Assembly (NCBI GenBank): GCA_023663615.1
Contig: JAMPHA010000001.1
Span: 496,001 to 560,000, forward strand
DNA from: DLAJ01 sp023663615
GTDB taxonomy: Bacteria; Bacillota; Clostridia; Lachnospirales; Lachnospiraceae
Reading direction: 5' to 3'
Length of the DNA: 64,000 bases
The translations under genes and the position numbers were made by a program. Under the pieces are notes generated by a model that saw nothing but the letters and a program-made list of their open reading frames with translations, had not been told where the DNA came from and searched no databases. Shown piece after piece: positions 51,528 through 60,310 of this stretch. Every line of letters begins with the position of its first letter. Position 1 is the stretch's first letter.

Positions 51528-52409
51528 ATGGAACAATTGACAAAAAAGGCATACGCGAAGCTGAACCTTGTCTTGGATGTGTGTTATAAGCGGCAGGACG
51601 GTTATCACGAGCTGCGCACGGTCATGCAGACGGTCAGCCTTTATGATGAGCTGACGTTTCAAAAGCGGAATGACAGACAGCTCCGGCTTGAGGTACACGC
51701 GGCGGGACAGGATGTGCCGTGCGATCAGAATAATCTTGTGCACCGCGCCGTCAGTGCCGTCATGGAACGGTACGAGGCTTGCGGCGGTATGGATATTGTA
51801 TTAAAAAAACAGATTCCCGCAGCGGCGGGAATGGCGGGCGGCAGTGCGGATGCCGCGGCGGCAATTCTGGCGTGCAACGAATTGTATGGATTAGATATGG
51901 ACAGCGTGACAATGGAGGAGATCGCGGTGGGGATCGGCGCGGATGTGCCGTATTGCCTGAACGGCGGAACTGTGCTGTGCGAAGGGATCGGCGAGATTAT
52001 GACGCCGCTGCCGAAGCTGTCCGGACTGTATTTTGTCATTGTAAAACCCGATGTCAGCGTGTCCACGGCGGCAGTCTACGATGCGCTGGACAATACGGCA
52101 AGCACATGGCATCCCGATGTTGACGGTATGATACGGGCGATCATCAAAAAAGATATGAGCGCGCTCACGAATTGTATGGGAAATGTATTGGAAAGTGTGA
52201 CGATGCAGCAATATCCGATCATTGAGGAGAGAAAGCAGGAGCTTTTGGATTGCGGCGCGCACGGTGTATTGATGAGCGGGAGCGGACCGACCGTGTTTGG
52301 GATTTTTTTCAGCAAAGAACAGCAGAACAGGGCCTATGAAACCCTGCGCGGGATGGATGGGATTGGGGAAGTCTTTACGGCGGAGCCGGTCGCAGATATT
52401 TTCGGGTAG
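51528..52409 (+). CDS. ispE: 4-(cytidine 5'-diphospho)-2-C-methyl-D-erythritol kinase
   Basis: A 293-residue GHMP kinase for the fourth step of the non-mevalonate isoprenoid pathway. The start LTKKAYAKLNLVLDVCYKRQ is characteristic. The ATP-binding glycine-rich motif is IPAAAGMAGGSADAAAAI near residue 96, and the C-terminal GHMP motif is HGVLMSGSGPTVFGIF near 245. The pathway Asp and Lys residues (AKLNL; GADVPYCL) are present. It heads a plus-strand run that continues with GntR and murI. Confidence 0.95.
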   Translation: MEQLTKKAYAKLNLVLDVCYKRQDGYHELRTVMQTVSLYDELTFQKRNDRQLRLEVHAAGQDVPCDQNNLVHRAVSAVMERYEACGGMDIVLKKQIPAAAGMAGGSADAAAAILACNELYGLDMDSVTMEEIAVGIGADVPYCLNGGTVLCEGIGEIMTPLPKLSGLYFVIVKPDVSVSTAAVYDALDNTASTWHPDVDGMIRAIIKKDMSALTNCMGNVLESVTMQQYPIIEERKQELLDCGAHGVLMSGSGPTVFGIFFSKEQQNRAYETLRGMDGIGEVFTAEPVADIFG

Positions 52410-52526
52410 GGCGGCGCGAAGCGAAAGCGGAAAAACTTCGAACCGCGGAGAACGAGGCCGGAAGACAGGGCGGCGCGAAGCGAAAGCGGAAAAACTTCGA
52501 ACCGCAGAAAACGAAATGAGAAGACA
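52409..52526 (+). repeat. 59-bp tandem duplication between ispE and gntR
   Basis: Two copies (52409-52467 and 52468-52526) beginning GGGCGGCGCGAAGCGAAAGC and containing ACTTCGAACCGC. They are nearly identical over the first 40 bases. A third, faint copy may follow at 52527. Confidence 0.85.
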
Positions 52527-52589
52527 GGATGGCATGAAACGGGACGGCGGAACATGCAGGACTGACAACAGAAAGGGAGGATGAGATCT

Positions 52590-53279
52590 ATGAGCTATGA
52601 TCCACTTGCAAACACACAATTGCAGCTTGGCATGGATGAATATCTCCCGTTGCGTGATGTGGTATTTAATACGCTGCGTCAGGCAATTCTTCGGGGCGAA
52701 CTCAAACCGGGTGAGCGGCTGATGGAAATTCACCTTGCAGAGAAGCTAGGCGTCAGCAGGACGCCGATCAGAGAGGCGATCCGTAAGCTGGAGCTGGAGG
52801 GGCTTGTCACCATGATCCCGCGGCGGGGTGCGGAGGTGGCGCGCATTACCGAGAAAAACCTGCGGGATGTGTTGGAGGTCCGGCGTGAACTGGACGCATT
52901 TTCCTGCGGATTGGCATGTGACAGGATCACGAAGCAGGAGGGTGAGGAGCTGCATCGCGCCTGCGAGGAATTTGCGGCTGCGACGCTGACGCGGGATGCA
53001 ACGGTGATCGCTGCGGCGGATGTGAAGCTGCATGACATTATTGTACACGCGGCAGGAAATGAGCGGCTGACCGAAATCTTAAATAATCTTTCCGAGCAGA
53101 TGTACCGTTACCGGTTTGAATACATTAAGGACACGAGCAATTATGAAAAGCTTGTGGAAGAGCACCGGATTATTTACGAGAGCATTATGAATAAGGACAA
53201 ACAGACGGCAGCGCAGACAGCGAGAATCCACATTGATAATCAGGAACGTTCGATTCTGAATTTGCTGCGCAGTGAATAG
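52590..53279 (+). CDS. GntR-family transcriptional regulator, FadR/FCD type
   Basis: A 229-residue regulator. The N-terminal winged helix (about 15-80) contains LRDVVFNTLRQAILRGELKP and LGVSRTPIREAIRKLELEGL. The C-terminal FCD domain (about 88-225) carries candidate metal-binding residues in VKLHDIIVHAAGN and EEHRIIYESI. Members respond to organic acids or sugars; the effector is unknown here. The ATG at 52590 is nine bases after GGGAGG; the ATG at 52581 abuts that site. It may regulate itself or the anchored protein downstream. Confidence 0.9.
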   Translation: MSYDPLANTQLQLGMDEYLPLRDVVFNTLRQAILRGELKPGERLMEIHLAEKLGVSRTPIREAIRKLELEGLVTMIPRRGAEVARITEKNLRDVLEVRRELDAFSCGLACDRITKQEGEELHRACEEFAAATLTRDATVIAAADVKLHDIIVHAAGNERLTEILNNLSEQMYRYRFEYIKDTSNYEKLVEEHRIIYESIMNKDKQTAAQTARIHIDNQERSILNLLRSE

Positions 53280-53354
53280 GATAAAAGAGAGGGCTGTATA
53301 TTTTTTTTTTGATCGGGCAAGACTCCGGATAGAAAAAACAGATCGGAGGATAGG

Positions 53355-53900
53355 ATGAAGCAGATCAAAAAAAGAACCCTATTATTGGGGGCGGCAGCCA
53401 TTTGCTGGGGGATACTGTTCCCTGAATATTTGTTTACGACGGACAGCTACACCGCTTTTGTGCAGGAGACAGGGGATGCGTGCGGCGCGGCAGGCGCAGA
53501 CGGAACGTGGTATGCGTGCGGCACATCGGATACGGACGGAGCCGGTCAGAACGGCGCTATGACAGGCGCGGGTGGAACAGGGGATGCGTGCGGCGCGGCA
53601 GGCGCAAGCGGAGCCGGTCAGGCTGACGGCATAGAGCACGAGGAAGCTTCGGCGGACGCGGATGATCTTTACGAAGCGGTCAGAAGCGGGAGAGTCCGCT
53701 ACCGCTTTCGGATTTATGAATACCTGAAAAATCATTTTTTCAGCAGGATAGAAAAAGAAGAAAATGCACTTCTATGGCGGGAGCTTTGCGCGCAATGCAG
53801 GGACGCCGGAACGGAAAGGGGCATCGTTTATCTATGGAGCACACGGGGCAGGACAGATATGCGCCGATCGGCGTATTTGATTCGGGAGTCGGCGGTCTGA
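53355..53900 (+). CDS. membrane-anchored protein with Gly/Ala/Cys-rich linker, function unknown
   Basis: A 181-residue frame starting MKQIKKRTLLLGAAAICWGI, a basic N-terminus with one hydrophobic segment (about 8-28), so anchored or secreted. Residues about 40-95 are low-complexity Gly/Ala/Asp with several Cys and contain a repeated unit ETGDACGAAGA / GTGDACGAAGA. Residues about 105-150 form a charged helical domain (RVRYRFRIYEYLKNHFFSRI). GGAGGATAGG precedes the ATG. Its last 67 bases overlap murI in another frame, which is unusual. I do not recognise a family. GC content is above its neighbours. Confidence 0.55.
   Translation: MKQIKKRTLLLGAAAICWGILFPEYLFTTDSYTAFVQETGDACGAAGADGTWYACGTSDTDGAGQNGAMTGAGGTGDACGAAGASGAGQADGIEHEEASADADDLYEAVRSGRVRYRFRIYEYLKNHFFSRIEKEENALLWRELCAQCRDAGTERGIVYLWSTRGRTDMRRSAYLIRESAV
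53469..53606 (+). repeat. 30-bp exact direct repeat inside the anchored-protein gene
   Basis: The 30 bases at 53469-53498 recur at 53577-53606. The distance of 108 bases is a multiple of three, so both copies encode the same residues. Confidence 0.85.
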
Positions 53901-54667
53901 CGGTGGCGCGTGAGATCATGCGGCAGATACCGAATGAGCACATTGTGTATTTCGGGGATACCGCGCGCGTTCCTTATGGAAGCAAATCCAAGGAAACCGT
54001 TACCAAATATTCGGAACAGATCGTTCGTTTTTTGCTGGCGCAGCATGTCAAGGCGATTGTGGTTGCCTGTAATACGGCGAGCGCCTGCGCGCTGGATACG
54101 ATCGAAAAAGATATTGACATTCCGATCATCGGCGTGGTAAAACCGGGCGCGAAGGTGGCGGTGTCGGTGACGCAGAACGGCAGGATCGGTGTGATCGGAA
54201 CCGCGGCGACGATCGACAGTCATATTTACAGCGACTACATACAACAATTAGATTCTTCGATGCAGACCATTGGAAAGGCGTGCCCGCTTTTCTGTCCGCT
54301 TGTGGAGGAAGGGCTGTGGGAGGATCCCGTTACGGATGAGATCGCAACGCGCTACCTTTCAGAGCTGATCGATGTCGGTATTGACACGTTGATCTTGGGC
54401 TGTACGCATTATCCGCTGATCCGCAAGGCGATCGGGCGAATTGTCGGGGCGGGCGTTACGCTCGTCAATCCCGCTTACGAGACGGCGCTGGAACTGCGGG
54501 CGCTTTTAGACAGAAGCGGTCTGCTTAACGATCATAAGCCGGAACTCGGAGAGAACCGGTATCAGTTTTTTGTGTCGGACGCGGCGGAAAAGTTTAAGAC
54601 GTTTGCCAATTCCATCATCAAATATGGAATTTTAACGGCAAAGACTGTACATATCGAAGAATATTAG
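53834..54667 (+). CDS. murI: glutamate racemase
   Basis: A 277-residue enzyme that makes D-glutamate for peptidoglycan. The two catalytic cysteines lie in VVACNTASACA near residue 79 and LILGCTHYPLIR near 192, and the N-terminal motif IGVFDSGVGGLTV is present. The start MEHTGQDRYAPIG at 53834 has AAAGGGG twelve bases upstream; the longer frame from 53774 runs further into the previous gene. It overlaps that gene by 67 bases and is followed 21 bases later by a DUF1934 gene. Confidence 0.94.
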   Translation: MEHTGQDRYAPIGVFDSGVGGLTVAREIMRQIPNEHIVYFGDTARVPYGSKSKETVTKYSEQIVRFLLAQHVKAIVVACNTASACALDTIEKDIDIPIIGVVKPGAKVAVSVTQNGRIGVIGTAATIDSHIYSDYIQQLDSSMQTIGKACPLFCPLVEEGLWEDPVTDEIATRYLSELIDVGIDTLILGCTHYPLIRKAIGRIVGAGVTLVNPAYETALELRALLDRSGLLNDHKPELGENRYQFFVSDAAEKFKTFANSIIKYGILTAKTVHIEEY

Positions 54668-54688
54668 AACAGCAGGGGACGAACAACG

Positions 54689-55135
54689 ATGACGAAGGAA
54701 GTGATTGCCGCGATCCGCGGACTGCACTTTTCCGTGGAGGACGGTACGGACAGAATGGAAACGATCACGCCGGCGGAATATTTTTACCGCGGCGGCTGTC
54801 ATTATCTGCTCTATGAGGATCTGGACGAGGAGAGCGGGCAGACGACGCGGAACCTGATCAAGTGCAGGCCGCACCTCATGGAACTGACGCGAAAAGGCAT
54901 GATTGACGTACATATGGTTTTTGAGGAACAAAAAAAGAATATCGCCCGCTATGCAACGCCGTTCGGGACGGTCATGATCGGCATTGACACGTCGCGGGTG
55001 GACATTAGCGAGGAGGCGGAAAAGATCACGTTTGCGGTCGATTATGCGCTTGATATGAATTATGAACGCTTTGCGACGTGCCGCATCAATGTGGAGATCA
55101 GTGAGAAGGATGCAGGGATTCATCTGGCAAATTAA
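54689..55135 (+). CDS. DUF1934 domain protein (YwiB-like)
   Basis: A 148-residue beta-barrel-like protein of the DUF1934/YwiB family. Recognisable features are AEYFYRGGCHYLLYEDLDEE, then LIKCRPHLMELTRKG and the C-terminal FAVDYALDMNYERFATCRIN. The fold is calycin-like; no activity has been established. It commonly lies near murI or argS in Bacillota. No signal peptide. Confidence 0.82.
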   Translation: MTKEVIAAIRGLHFSVEDGTDRMETITPAEYFYRGGCHYLLYEDLDEESGQTTRNLIKCRPHLMELTRKGMIDVHMVFEEQKKNIARYATPFGTVMIGIDTSRVDISEEAEKITFAVDYALDMNYERFATCRINVEISEKDAGIHLAN

Positions 55136-55167
55136 AAAGAGTTGTGTCAGATTCCGGGAGGTACAAC

Positions 55168-56151
55168 ATGGCGACAATCAAAGAAATTGCAGAGATCGTA
55201 GGTGTGTCAAGTGCGGCGGTTTCCAGAGTGCTGAATTATGATGAAGGAATTTCTGTCAGCGATGAGACAAGAGACGCCATTTTTGCCGCCGCAGAAAGGG
55301 TTGGCTACAAAAAGAAGGTCATTTATCCCAAAATAGAAAATGTCGCCCTGCTTTACTTTACCGATAACGAGGATGAACTGGAAGATGTGTTTTATCACGG
55401 CGTAAGGGATGAGATCATCGGGCAGGCGGAAAAAATGAATATCCGGCTGCGCGTGTTTGACCGCAAAGACGGGATGGACGCGATCCCCAGAGACTTAAAC
55501 GCGTTTGTTGCGGTCGGCTGGCTGAACAGAAAAGAGATCGACCAATTATATCAAATATGCAGGAACGGCGTGTTTATCGGGACGTCTCCGGATGAAAAGC
55601 TTTACGATGCGGTAAGACCGAATATGGATTCTTTTTTGACACAGATGGTTGATTACTTTGTGGAAAAGGGGCATACGTCCATCGGTTTTATCGGGGGAAG
55701 CGACCGGAATATTGACACGGGAGAGCCGTCCATGGATATTCGGGAATGGTCGTTCCGGCAGAGCGCGGCATATTATCACTGCCTGAACGAAGCGTACATT
55801 CTGATCTCGGAAAGCTTCACGGTTTCGGAAGGTTACCGTCTTGGCAGAGAGCTTTTGAAAAAGAAAGAATTACCGACCGCGCTCTGCATCGCAAGCGATA
55901 CGCTGGCAGTGGGCGTGCTTCAGGCGCTGAATGAGGAAGGCATTCAAATTCCGGAGCAGATTGCGTTATTCAGTATCAATGATGTGAGCATTGCGAAATA
56001 TCTGTCGCCGCCGCTCACGACCATCCATATCGACATTCCGTGCATTTGTGAAACAGCGCTGGAATTGTTGAGAAACCGGGTATTAAAAGGGGGAAACGTG
56101 ACAAAATCCGTTTTTGTAAACGGGATTCCCGTTTTTCGAAAAAGCTGTTAA
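55168..56151 (+). CDS. LacI-family transcriptional regulator of the galactan operon
   Basis: A 327-residue repressor. The helix-turn-helix is ATIKEIAEIVGVSSAAVSRV at the N-terminus, followed by the hinge LNYDEGISVSDETRDAIFAA. The sugar-binding domain (about 60-327) is of the GalR type with FIGTSPDE, SIGFIGGSDRNIDT and LAVGVLQALNEEGI. It lies 314 bases upstream of the carbohydrate genes and probably controls them through the palindrome at 56382; galactose or galacto-oligosaccharide is the expected inducer. GGGAGG six bases before the ATG at 55168 sets the start. Confidence 0.9.
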   Translation: MATIKEIAEIVGVSSAAVSRVLNYDEGISVSDETRDAIFAAAERVGYKKKVIYPKIENVALLYFTDNEDELEDVFYHGVRDEIIGQAEKMNIRLRVFDRKDGMDAIPRDLNAFVAVGWLNRKEIDQLYQICRNGVFIGTSPDEKLYDAVRPNMDSFLTQMVDYFVEKGHTSIGFIGGSDRNIDTGEPSMDIREWSFRQSAAYYHCLNEAYILISESFTVSEGYRLGRELLKKKELPTALCIASDTLAVGVLQALNEEGIQIPEQIALFSINDVSIAKYLSPPLTTIHIDIPCICETALELLRNRVLKGGNVTKSVFVNGIPVFRKSC

Positions 56152-56281
56152 AGAACTGCCTGCGGCAGTTCTTCGAAAGAGTTGCGCCTTGCGCAACTCT
56201 TTTTTTGACGTATAGGAAATTTCGTAGCCCGGAAGAATCCGCAAAGCGGATTCTTCGAAAGCGCGCGAAGCGCGATTTTTT
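56150..56281 (+). terminator. four-hairpin modular array after the LacI gene
   Basis: AAAGAACTGCC-TGC-GGCAGTTCTT, linker CGAAAG, AAAGAGTTGCGC-CTT-GCGCAACTCTTT and T-run; then the lead TATAGGAAATTTCGTAGCCC, AAGAATCCGC-AAA-GCGGATTCTT, linker CGAAAG, CGCGC-GAA-GCGCG and T-run. Two complete modules in tandem. It ends the lacI transcript. Confidence 0.85.
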
Positions 56282-56346
56282 TGTGCATATCCGACAAAGC
56301 GCAGCCTCAAAAATTAGCCATATAGTGGAAAATGGCGGATGCAATG

Positions 56347-56398
56347 TTGACAGAATCCGCCGGCAGTGATAAACTTCAATAAAGTAAATAATTTACTT
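56347..56398 (+). promoter_or_regulatory. galactan operon promoter with palindromic operator
   Basis: TTGACA (56347-56352), 17 bases and TAAACT (56370-56375). A perfect palindrome, AAGTAAAT-A-ATTTACTT (56382-56398), covers the expected transcription start, an ideal place for LacI-type repression. Confidence 0.65.
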
Positions 56399-56465
56399 GT
56401 AATAAGATAAATAATTGACCCAAACACAACGTATCATTTGTCAAAAGAACAGGAGGAGAAGGAAA

Positions 56466-57020
56466 ATGAAAAAGAGATTATGGAAAGTCGGATTGGCGGC
56501 GGGAATGCTGGCGGCGCTTATGGGCTGCGGACAGAAGGGGGCGGCGAAGGCACAACCGGATGCAAACGGAAATTATCTGGTAAACGGAAGCTTTGAGGAG
56601 GCGGATTTTACCGGATGGACCGTAACGAACGTGGGCGATGTGACGGAAGAACTGAATATTTATGATCGGACGACAGACTGCTATGAGGGCGCACAGTCCC
56701 TGCATTTTTATTCCGGGAGCACGAACGTGGACTTTATGGCGGAACAGAAAGTATCCGGTCTGGAAGAAGGAACGTATAAACTGACGGCGCATGTTCAGGG
56801 AGAGGCCGCCGGTGATGAAAACGCATCCGTTTATTTTTATGCAATCGTAAACGGCGAGGAAATCAGAGTGGACGGACAATTGAACGGATATGTGAACTGG
56901 TATACGGCGGAGCTTTCCGGGCTGGCGCCGACAGACGGTGAGATCACGGTAGGAATCCGCGTAACGACCGCGCCGGGGGGATGGGGAACGATTGACGACA
57001 TAACGCTTGTGAAGGAGTAA
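56466..57020 (+). CDS. lipoprotein with a galactan-type carbohydrate-binding module
   Basis: A 184-residue surface lipoprotein. The signal peptide ends in the lipobox AALMGCG, so Cys 23 or thereabouts is lipidated. The mature protein is one jelly-roll domain beginning NYLVNGSFEEADFTGWTV and ending GGWGTIDDITLVKE, the pattern of CBM61-type modules that bind beta-1,4-galactan. No catalytic domain is present. It is the first gene of the operon and lies seven bases before the GH53 gene, as if the binding and catalytic parts of a modular galactanase were encoded separately. AGGAGG supports the start. Confidence 0.78.
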   Translation: MKKRLWKVGLAAGMLAALMGCGQKGAAKAQPDANGNYLVNGSFEEADFTGWTVTNVGDVTEELNIYDRTTDCYEGAQSLHFYSGSTNVDFMAEQKVSGLEEGTYKLTAHVQGEAAGDENASVYFYAIVNGEEIRVDGQLNGYVNWYTAELSGLAPTDGEITVGIRVTTAPGGWGTIDDITLVKE

Positions 57021-57027
57021 AGCAGAG

Positions 57028-58095
57028 ATGATTAAGGGCGTGGATGTATCCATGATAAGGGAGCTGGAACTGCACGGCGCATCCTATTACCGCAACGGGC
57101 AAAAAGAGAATTTATTTTTTTTATTAAAAGAGTGCGGCGTCAATATGGTGCGTCTCAGAATCTGGCAGGATCCCTATGACGAAGCGGGAAATCCGTACGG
57201 CGGGGGAGGGAATGACTTAAAAACAACGGCGGAAATCGCCGGGCAGGCGGCGGAAAACGGACTGGAATTTATGCTGGACTTTCAGTATAGTGATTTTTGG
57301 GCGGATCCGGCGAAGCAGATAAAACCCAAAACGTGGAGCAGGCTAAAGGGAAAGGCGTTGGAGACGGCAGTTTACTTACATACGCGGGACACCTTAAAGG
57401 TGCTGCGGAACCGGGGACTTTGCCCGGCGATGGTTCAGGTCGGAAATGAGATCACAAAGGGTCTGCTCTGGCCGGACGGTCATGTGGACCGGACGGAAAA
57501 CATGGCGGCGCTGTTAAAAGCGGGTATCCAAGGGGTGAGGGAAGAATGTCCGGATGCCAAAATCGTACTGCATCTTGACTTCGGTACGGATAACCGGATG
57601 TACCGGCAGTGGTTTGACGCCGTCAGTCCCTATGCGCTTGACTTTGATGTGATCGGCATGTCCTATTATCCGCACTGGAACGGGAGTTTGCAGCTGCTTT
57701 CGGAAAATATGAATGATGTCAGCGCAAGGTACGGAAAGGAAGTGCTGATTGCGGAGACGTCGATCGGGTATACGACGGACACGCTGGGATGCAGGGGCAT
57801 CGTGTATTCTGAGGAACAGGAAAAAGCGACCGGCTATCCTGCCACGGCGGAAGGGCAGGAAGCATTTTTGAGGGATCTGTATGCCGCGGTAAGAAACGTG
57901 CAGAATCAAAAAGGGATCGGCGTGTTTTACTGGGAGCCCGCATGGCTTCCGATACCGGACTGCACATGGGCGAGCGAGAGCGGGAGCCGTTATATGCAGG
58001 ACCGGATGGAGGGCGGAAATGCCATGGCAAATCAGGCGCTGTTTGATGCCGCGGGAAATGTGAACCGCGCGCTGTTAAACCTGAAAACAATGTGA
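57028..58095 (+). CDS. GH53 endo-beta-1,4-galactanase lacking a signal peptide
   Basis: A 355-residue glycoside hydrolase of family 53, which cuts beta-1,4-galactan side chains of pectin. The acid/base Glu is in VQVGNEITKGLLWPDG near residue 137 and the nucleophile Glu in LIAETSIGYTTDT near 246. Substrate-binding residues are visible in NMVRLRIWQDPYD and FQYSDFWADPAKQ. The protein starts MIKGVDVSMIRELELHG directly with the catalytic domain, so it is predicted to be cytoplasmic; most galactanases are secreted. Its ribosome binding site AAGGAG overlaps the stop of the preceding gene, implying coupling. Confidence 0.92.
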   Translation: MIKGVDVSMIRELELHGASYYRNGQKENLFFLLKECGVNMVRLRIWQDPYDEAGNPYGGGGNDLKTTAEIAGQAAENGLEFMLDFQYSDFWADPAKQIKPKTWSRLKGKALETAVYLHTRDTLKVLRNRGLCPAMVQVGNEITKGLLWPDGHVDRTENMAALLKAGIQGVREECPDAKIVLHLDFGTDNRMYRQWFDAVSPYALDFDVIGMSYYPHWNGSLQLLSENMNDVSARYGKEVLIAETSIGYTTDTLGCRGIVYSEEQEKATGYPATAEGQEAFLRDLYAAVRNVQNQKGIGVFYWEPAWLPIPDCTWASESGSRYMQDRMEGGNAMANQALFDAAGNVNRALLNLKTM

Positions 58096-58134
58096 CGGAG
58101 GAAACAGCCCGGCAGGTTCCGGGAGAAAGGAGAA

Positions 58135-58162
58135 ATCCAATCGCTTGCGAATAGGATTGGAT
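58135..58162 (+). promoter_or_regulatory. stem-loop before the binding-protein gene
   Basis: ATCCAATC (58135-58142) pairs with GATTGGAT (58155-58162), just after AAAGGAG and before the start at 58174. It may help set the higher expression normal for binding proteins, by stabilising the downstream mRNA. Confidence 0.5.
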
Positions 58163-58173
58163 GATAAGTGAGA

Positions 58174-59376
58174 ATGAAGAAAAAAATCATAGCATCTGCC
58201 GTAGGCGTGCTGCTTACAGCCGGAATATTGAGCGGGTGCGGAAAATCGGGGCAACCGGATACGAAGCTTACGATATGGACCAATATGAGTGTGGAAGCCG
58301 ATACGATCCAGCATTATGCGGATGCATGGGGAGAGCAGAGCGGATACGAGGTAGAAATCATTCACCAATCTCCCTCCGTACAGCAGTTTGCACAGGCAGT
58401 CAAAAGTGATTCCGGTCCGGATGCCGTGATCGGGATCCCGAACGACCAGCTTGCCGATTATGTGAATGCCGGACTTACGGCGGAGGTGCCGGAGGGGTTA
58501 TACGAGGATGCGGATTTTTCCGAAGCGGCGGTTCAGGCGTGTTATGTGGGCGGAAAACGATATGCCGCGCCGCTTTCCGTAGAAACAACCGCGCTATTTT
58601 ATAATACCGATCTTGTTTCGCAGGTGCCGGAAACATGGGAGGAACTGGTCGGGCAGGCGGCGGAGAGCGGGGGCGTGCAGTTTGACGCGACGAGCATCTA
58701 TTATGATCTGGGATTTGTGAGAGCGTGCGGAGGATATATTTTCCGTTATCAGGACGGCGCCTATGATACGGCTGATATTGGGCTTGCCAACGACGGGGCG
58801 GTACAGGCGTATACGTTTATCAACGATCTGTGCAATTTCTATCATGTCATTTCCCAGGATGTGACGGCGGATATTGCGAGAAGCAATTTTCAGAACGGAA
58901 AGTGCGCTTATTATATCGGAGGTCCGTGGGACATCGACGGATTTAACTCCGCGGGAACGGCGTTTGGAATCTGTGAGATGCCGACGTTCCACGGACAGCC
59001 GTTTGTAACGACCGTCGGCACACAGATCAGTTTTGTCAGCAATGAGAGCGACTCGCAGGATAAGGCGTGGGAACTGATTATGTATCTGATTGACAACGGC
59101 GCGTTGGGTATGTATGAGTCGGGGGACCGCATTCCGGCGAAGCTTTCCGACCAGAATATGGATGCAATTCAGAATAACGTGTATTCGCAGGCGTTTATCG
59201 CCCAGATCAATAACGGCGAACCGATGCCGACGGTTTCGGAGATGGGACAGCTCTGGACGATCCATACGAACAATATCCGGTCCATGTGGACGGGCGAGCA
59301 GACGGCGGAAGAAGCGGCGGCGAATATGGTGCGCCAGCTGCAGGAAGCGATTGAATTGATGAATTCCGGCAAATAG
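58174..59376 (+). CDS. sugar-binding lipoprotein of an ABC importer
   Basis: A 400-residue extracellular solute-binding protein of the family 1 (MalE-like) type. The lipobox is AGILSGCG near residue 24. The mature part begins KLTIWTNMSVEADTIQHYAD and includes VIGIPNDQLADYVNAGLT and CAYYIGGPWDIDGF, typical of maltodextrin and galacto-oligosaccharide binders. With the two permeases it forms the uptake system for galactan fragments. No ATPase gene is in the operon; such importers often share a common MsmK-type ATPase. The start is the ATG at 58174; the GTG at 58168 is an alternative. Confidence 0.9.
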   Translation: MKKKIIASAVGVLLTAGILSGCGKSGQPDTKLTIWTNMSVEADTIQHYADAWGEQSGYEVEIIHQSPSVQQFAQAVKSDSGPDAVIGIPNDQLADYVNAGLTAEVPEGLYEDADFSEAAVQACYVGGKRYAAPLSVETTALFYNTDLVSQVPETWEELVGQAAESGGVQFDATSIYYDLGFVRACGGYIFRYQDGAYDTADIGLANDGAVQAYTFINDLCNFYHVISQDVTADIARSNFQNGKCAYYIGGPWDIDGFNSAGTAFGICEMPTFHGQPFVTTVGTQISFVSNESDSQDKAWELIMYLIDNGALGMYESGDRIPAKLSDQNMDAIQNNVYSQAFIAQINNGEPMPTVSEMGQLWTIHTNNIRSMWTGEQTAEEAAANMVRQLQEAIELMNSGK

Positions 59377-59398
59377 CGTGGAAGACAGGGGAGTGGCT

Positions 59399-60310
59399 AT
59401 GAGAAAGAAAAAGAGTGGCAGGGCATACGCGTATCTGGCGCCGGCGCTGGTATCCATCCTGCTGGTGACGTGTCTGCCCATTGTGTATACGGTCATGTTA
59501 TCGTTTACCAATTATAACATGTATCATTTGAACGATTATTCTTTTATCGGGCTGGACAATTACATTACGGTATTTACAGGGAGCATTCAACATGTATTTT
59601 TCCCGGTGCTTGGCTGGACGGTATGCTTTGCGCTGCTCAGTACGGCAGGCGCTTATGCGATGGGGCTGATATTGGCAATTCTTTTGAACAACCCGCATAT
59701 GAAGGAGTCCAAAATTTATCGGGCGGTCCTGATCGTACCGTGGGCGCTCCCGTCCACGATCGCGATACTGGCATGGCAGGGACTGCTGAATGAGCAGTAT
59801 GGCGGGATCAATAACCTGCTGCATGCAATCGGGATCGCATGGAATGTACCGTGGCTCACCAATCCGTTTTGGGCGCGGGCGGGAATCATCATTGTCAATA
59901 TCTGGCTTGGGTTTCCCTATATGATGAATGTGTGTCTGGGGGGATTGCAGGCGATTTCCACGGAGTATTACGAGGCGGCAAAAATGGACGGCGCTTCGCG
60001 GTTCCAATGCTTTAAGAGCATCACGCTGCCCATGGTGACAAAGCTGTCCGTCCCGCTTGTCATCTCATCGTTTGCTTCGAATTTTAATAATTTCGGAAAT
60101 ATTTATATGATTACGCAGGGCGGACCTGCAAGAGTGGACAATCAGTTTGCCGGGTACACGGACATTCTGGCAAGCACGACGTATAAAATGACGACATGGT
60201 CTAACCGGTATGAGCTTTCCGCGACGTTCAGCGTCTTGATTTTTGTCATTGTCGGCACGTTTACGCTTATCAACATGCACCTGTCCGGCTCGTTTAAGGA
60301 GGTGGATTAG
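59399..60310 (+). CDS. sugar ABC transporter permease, MalF type
   Basis: A 303-residue permease with six membrane segments. The EAA loop that docks the ATPase is YYEAAKMDGASRFQCFKSI near residue 205. The N-terminus MRKKKSGRAYAYLAPAL is typical of MalF-type subunits without the large periplasmic P2 loop. AGGGGAG stands five bases before the ATG at 59399; the GTG at 59378 is less likely. It ends one base before the second permease gene starts. Confidence 0.93.
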   Translation: MRKKKSGRAYAYLAPALVSILLVTCLPIVYTVMLSFTNYNMYHLNDYSFIGLDNYITVFTGSIQHVFFPVLGWTVCFALLSTAGAYAMGLILAILLNNPHMKESKIYRAVLIVPWALPSTIAILAWQGLLNEQYGGINNLLHAIGIAWNVPWLTNPFWARAGIIIVNIWLGFPYMMNVCLGGLQAISTEYYEAAKMDGASRFQCFKSITLPMVTKLSVPLVISSFASNFNNFGNIYMITQGGPARVDNQFAGYTDILASTTYKMTTWSNRYELSATFSVLIFVIVGTFTLINMHLSGSFKEVD

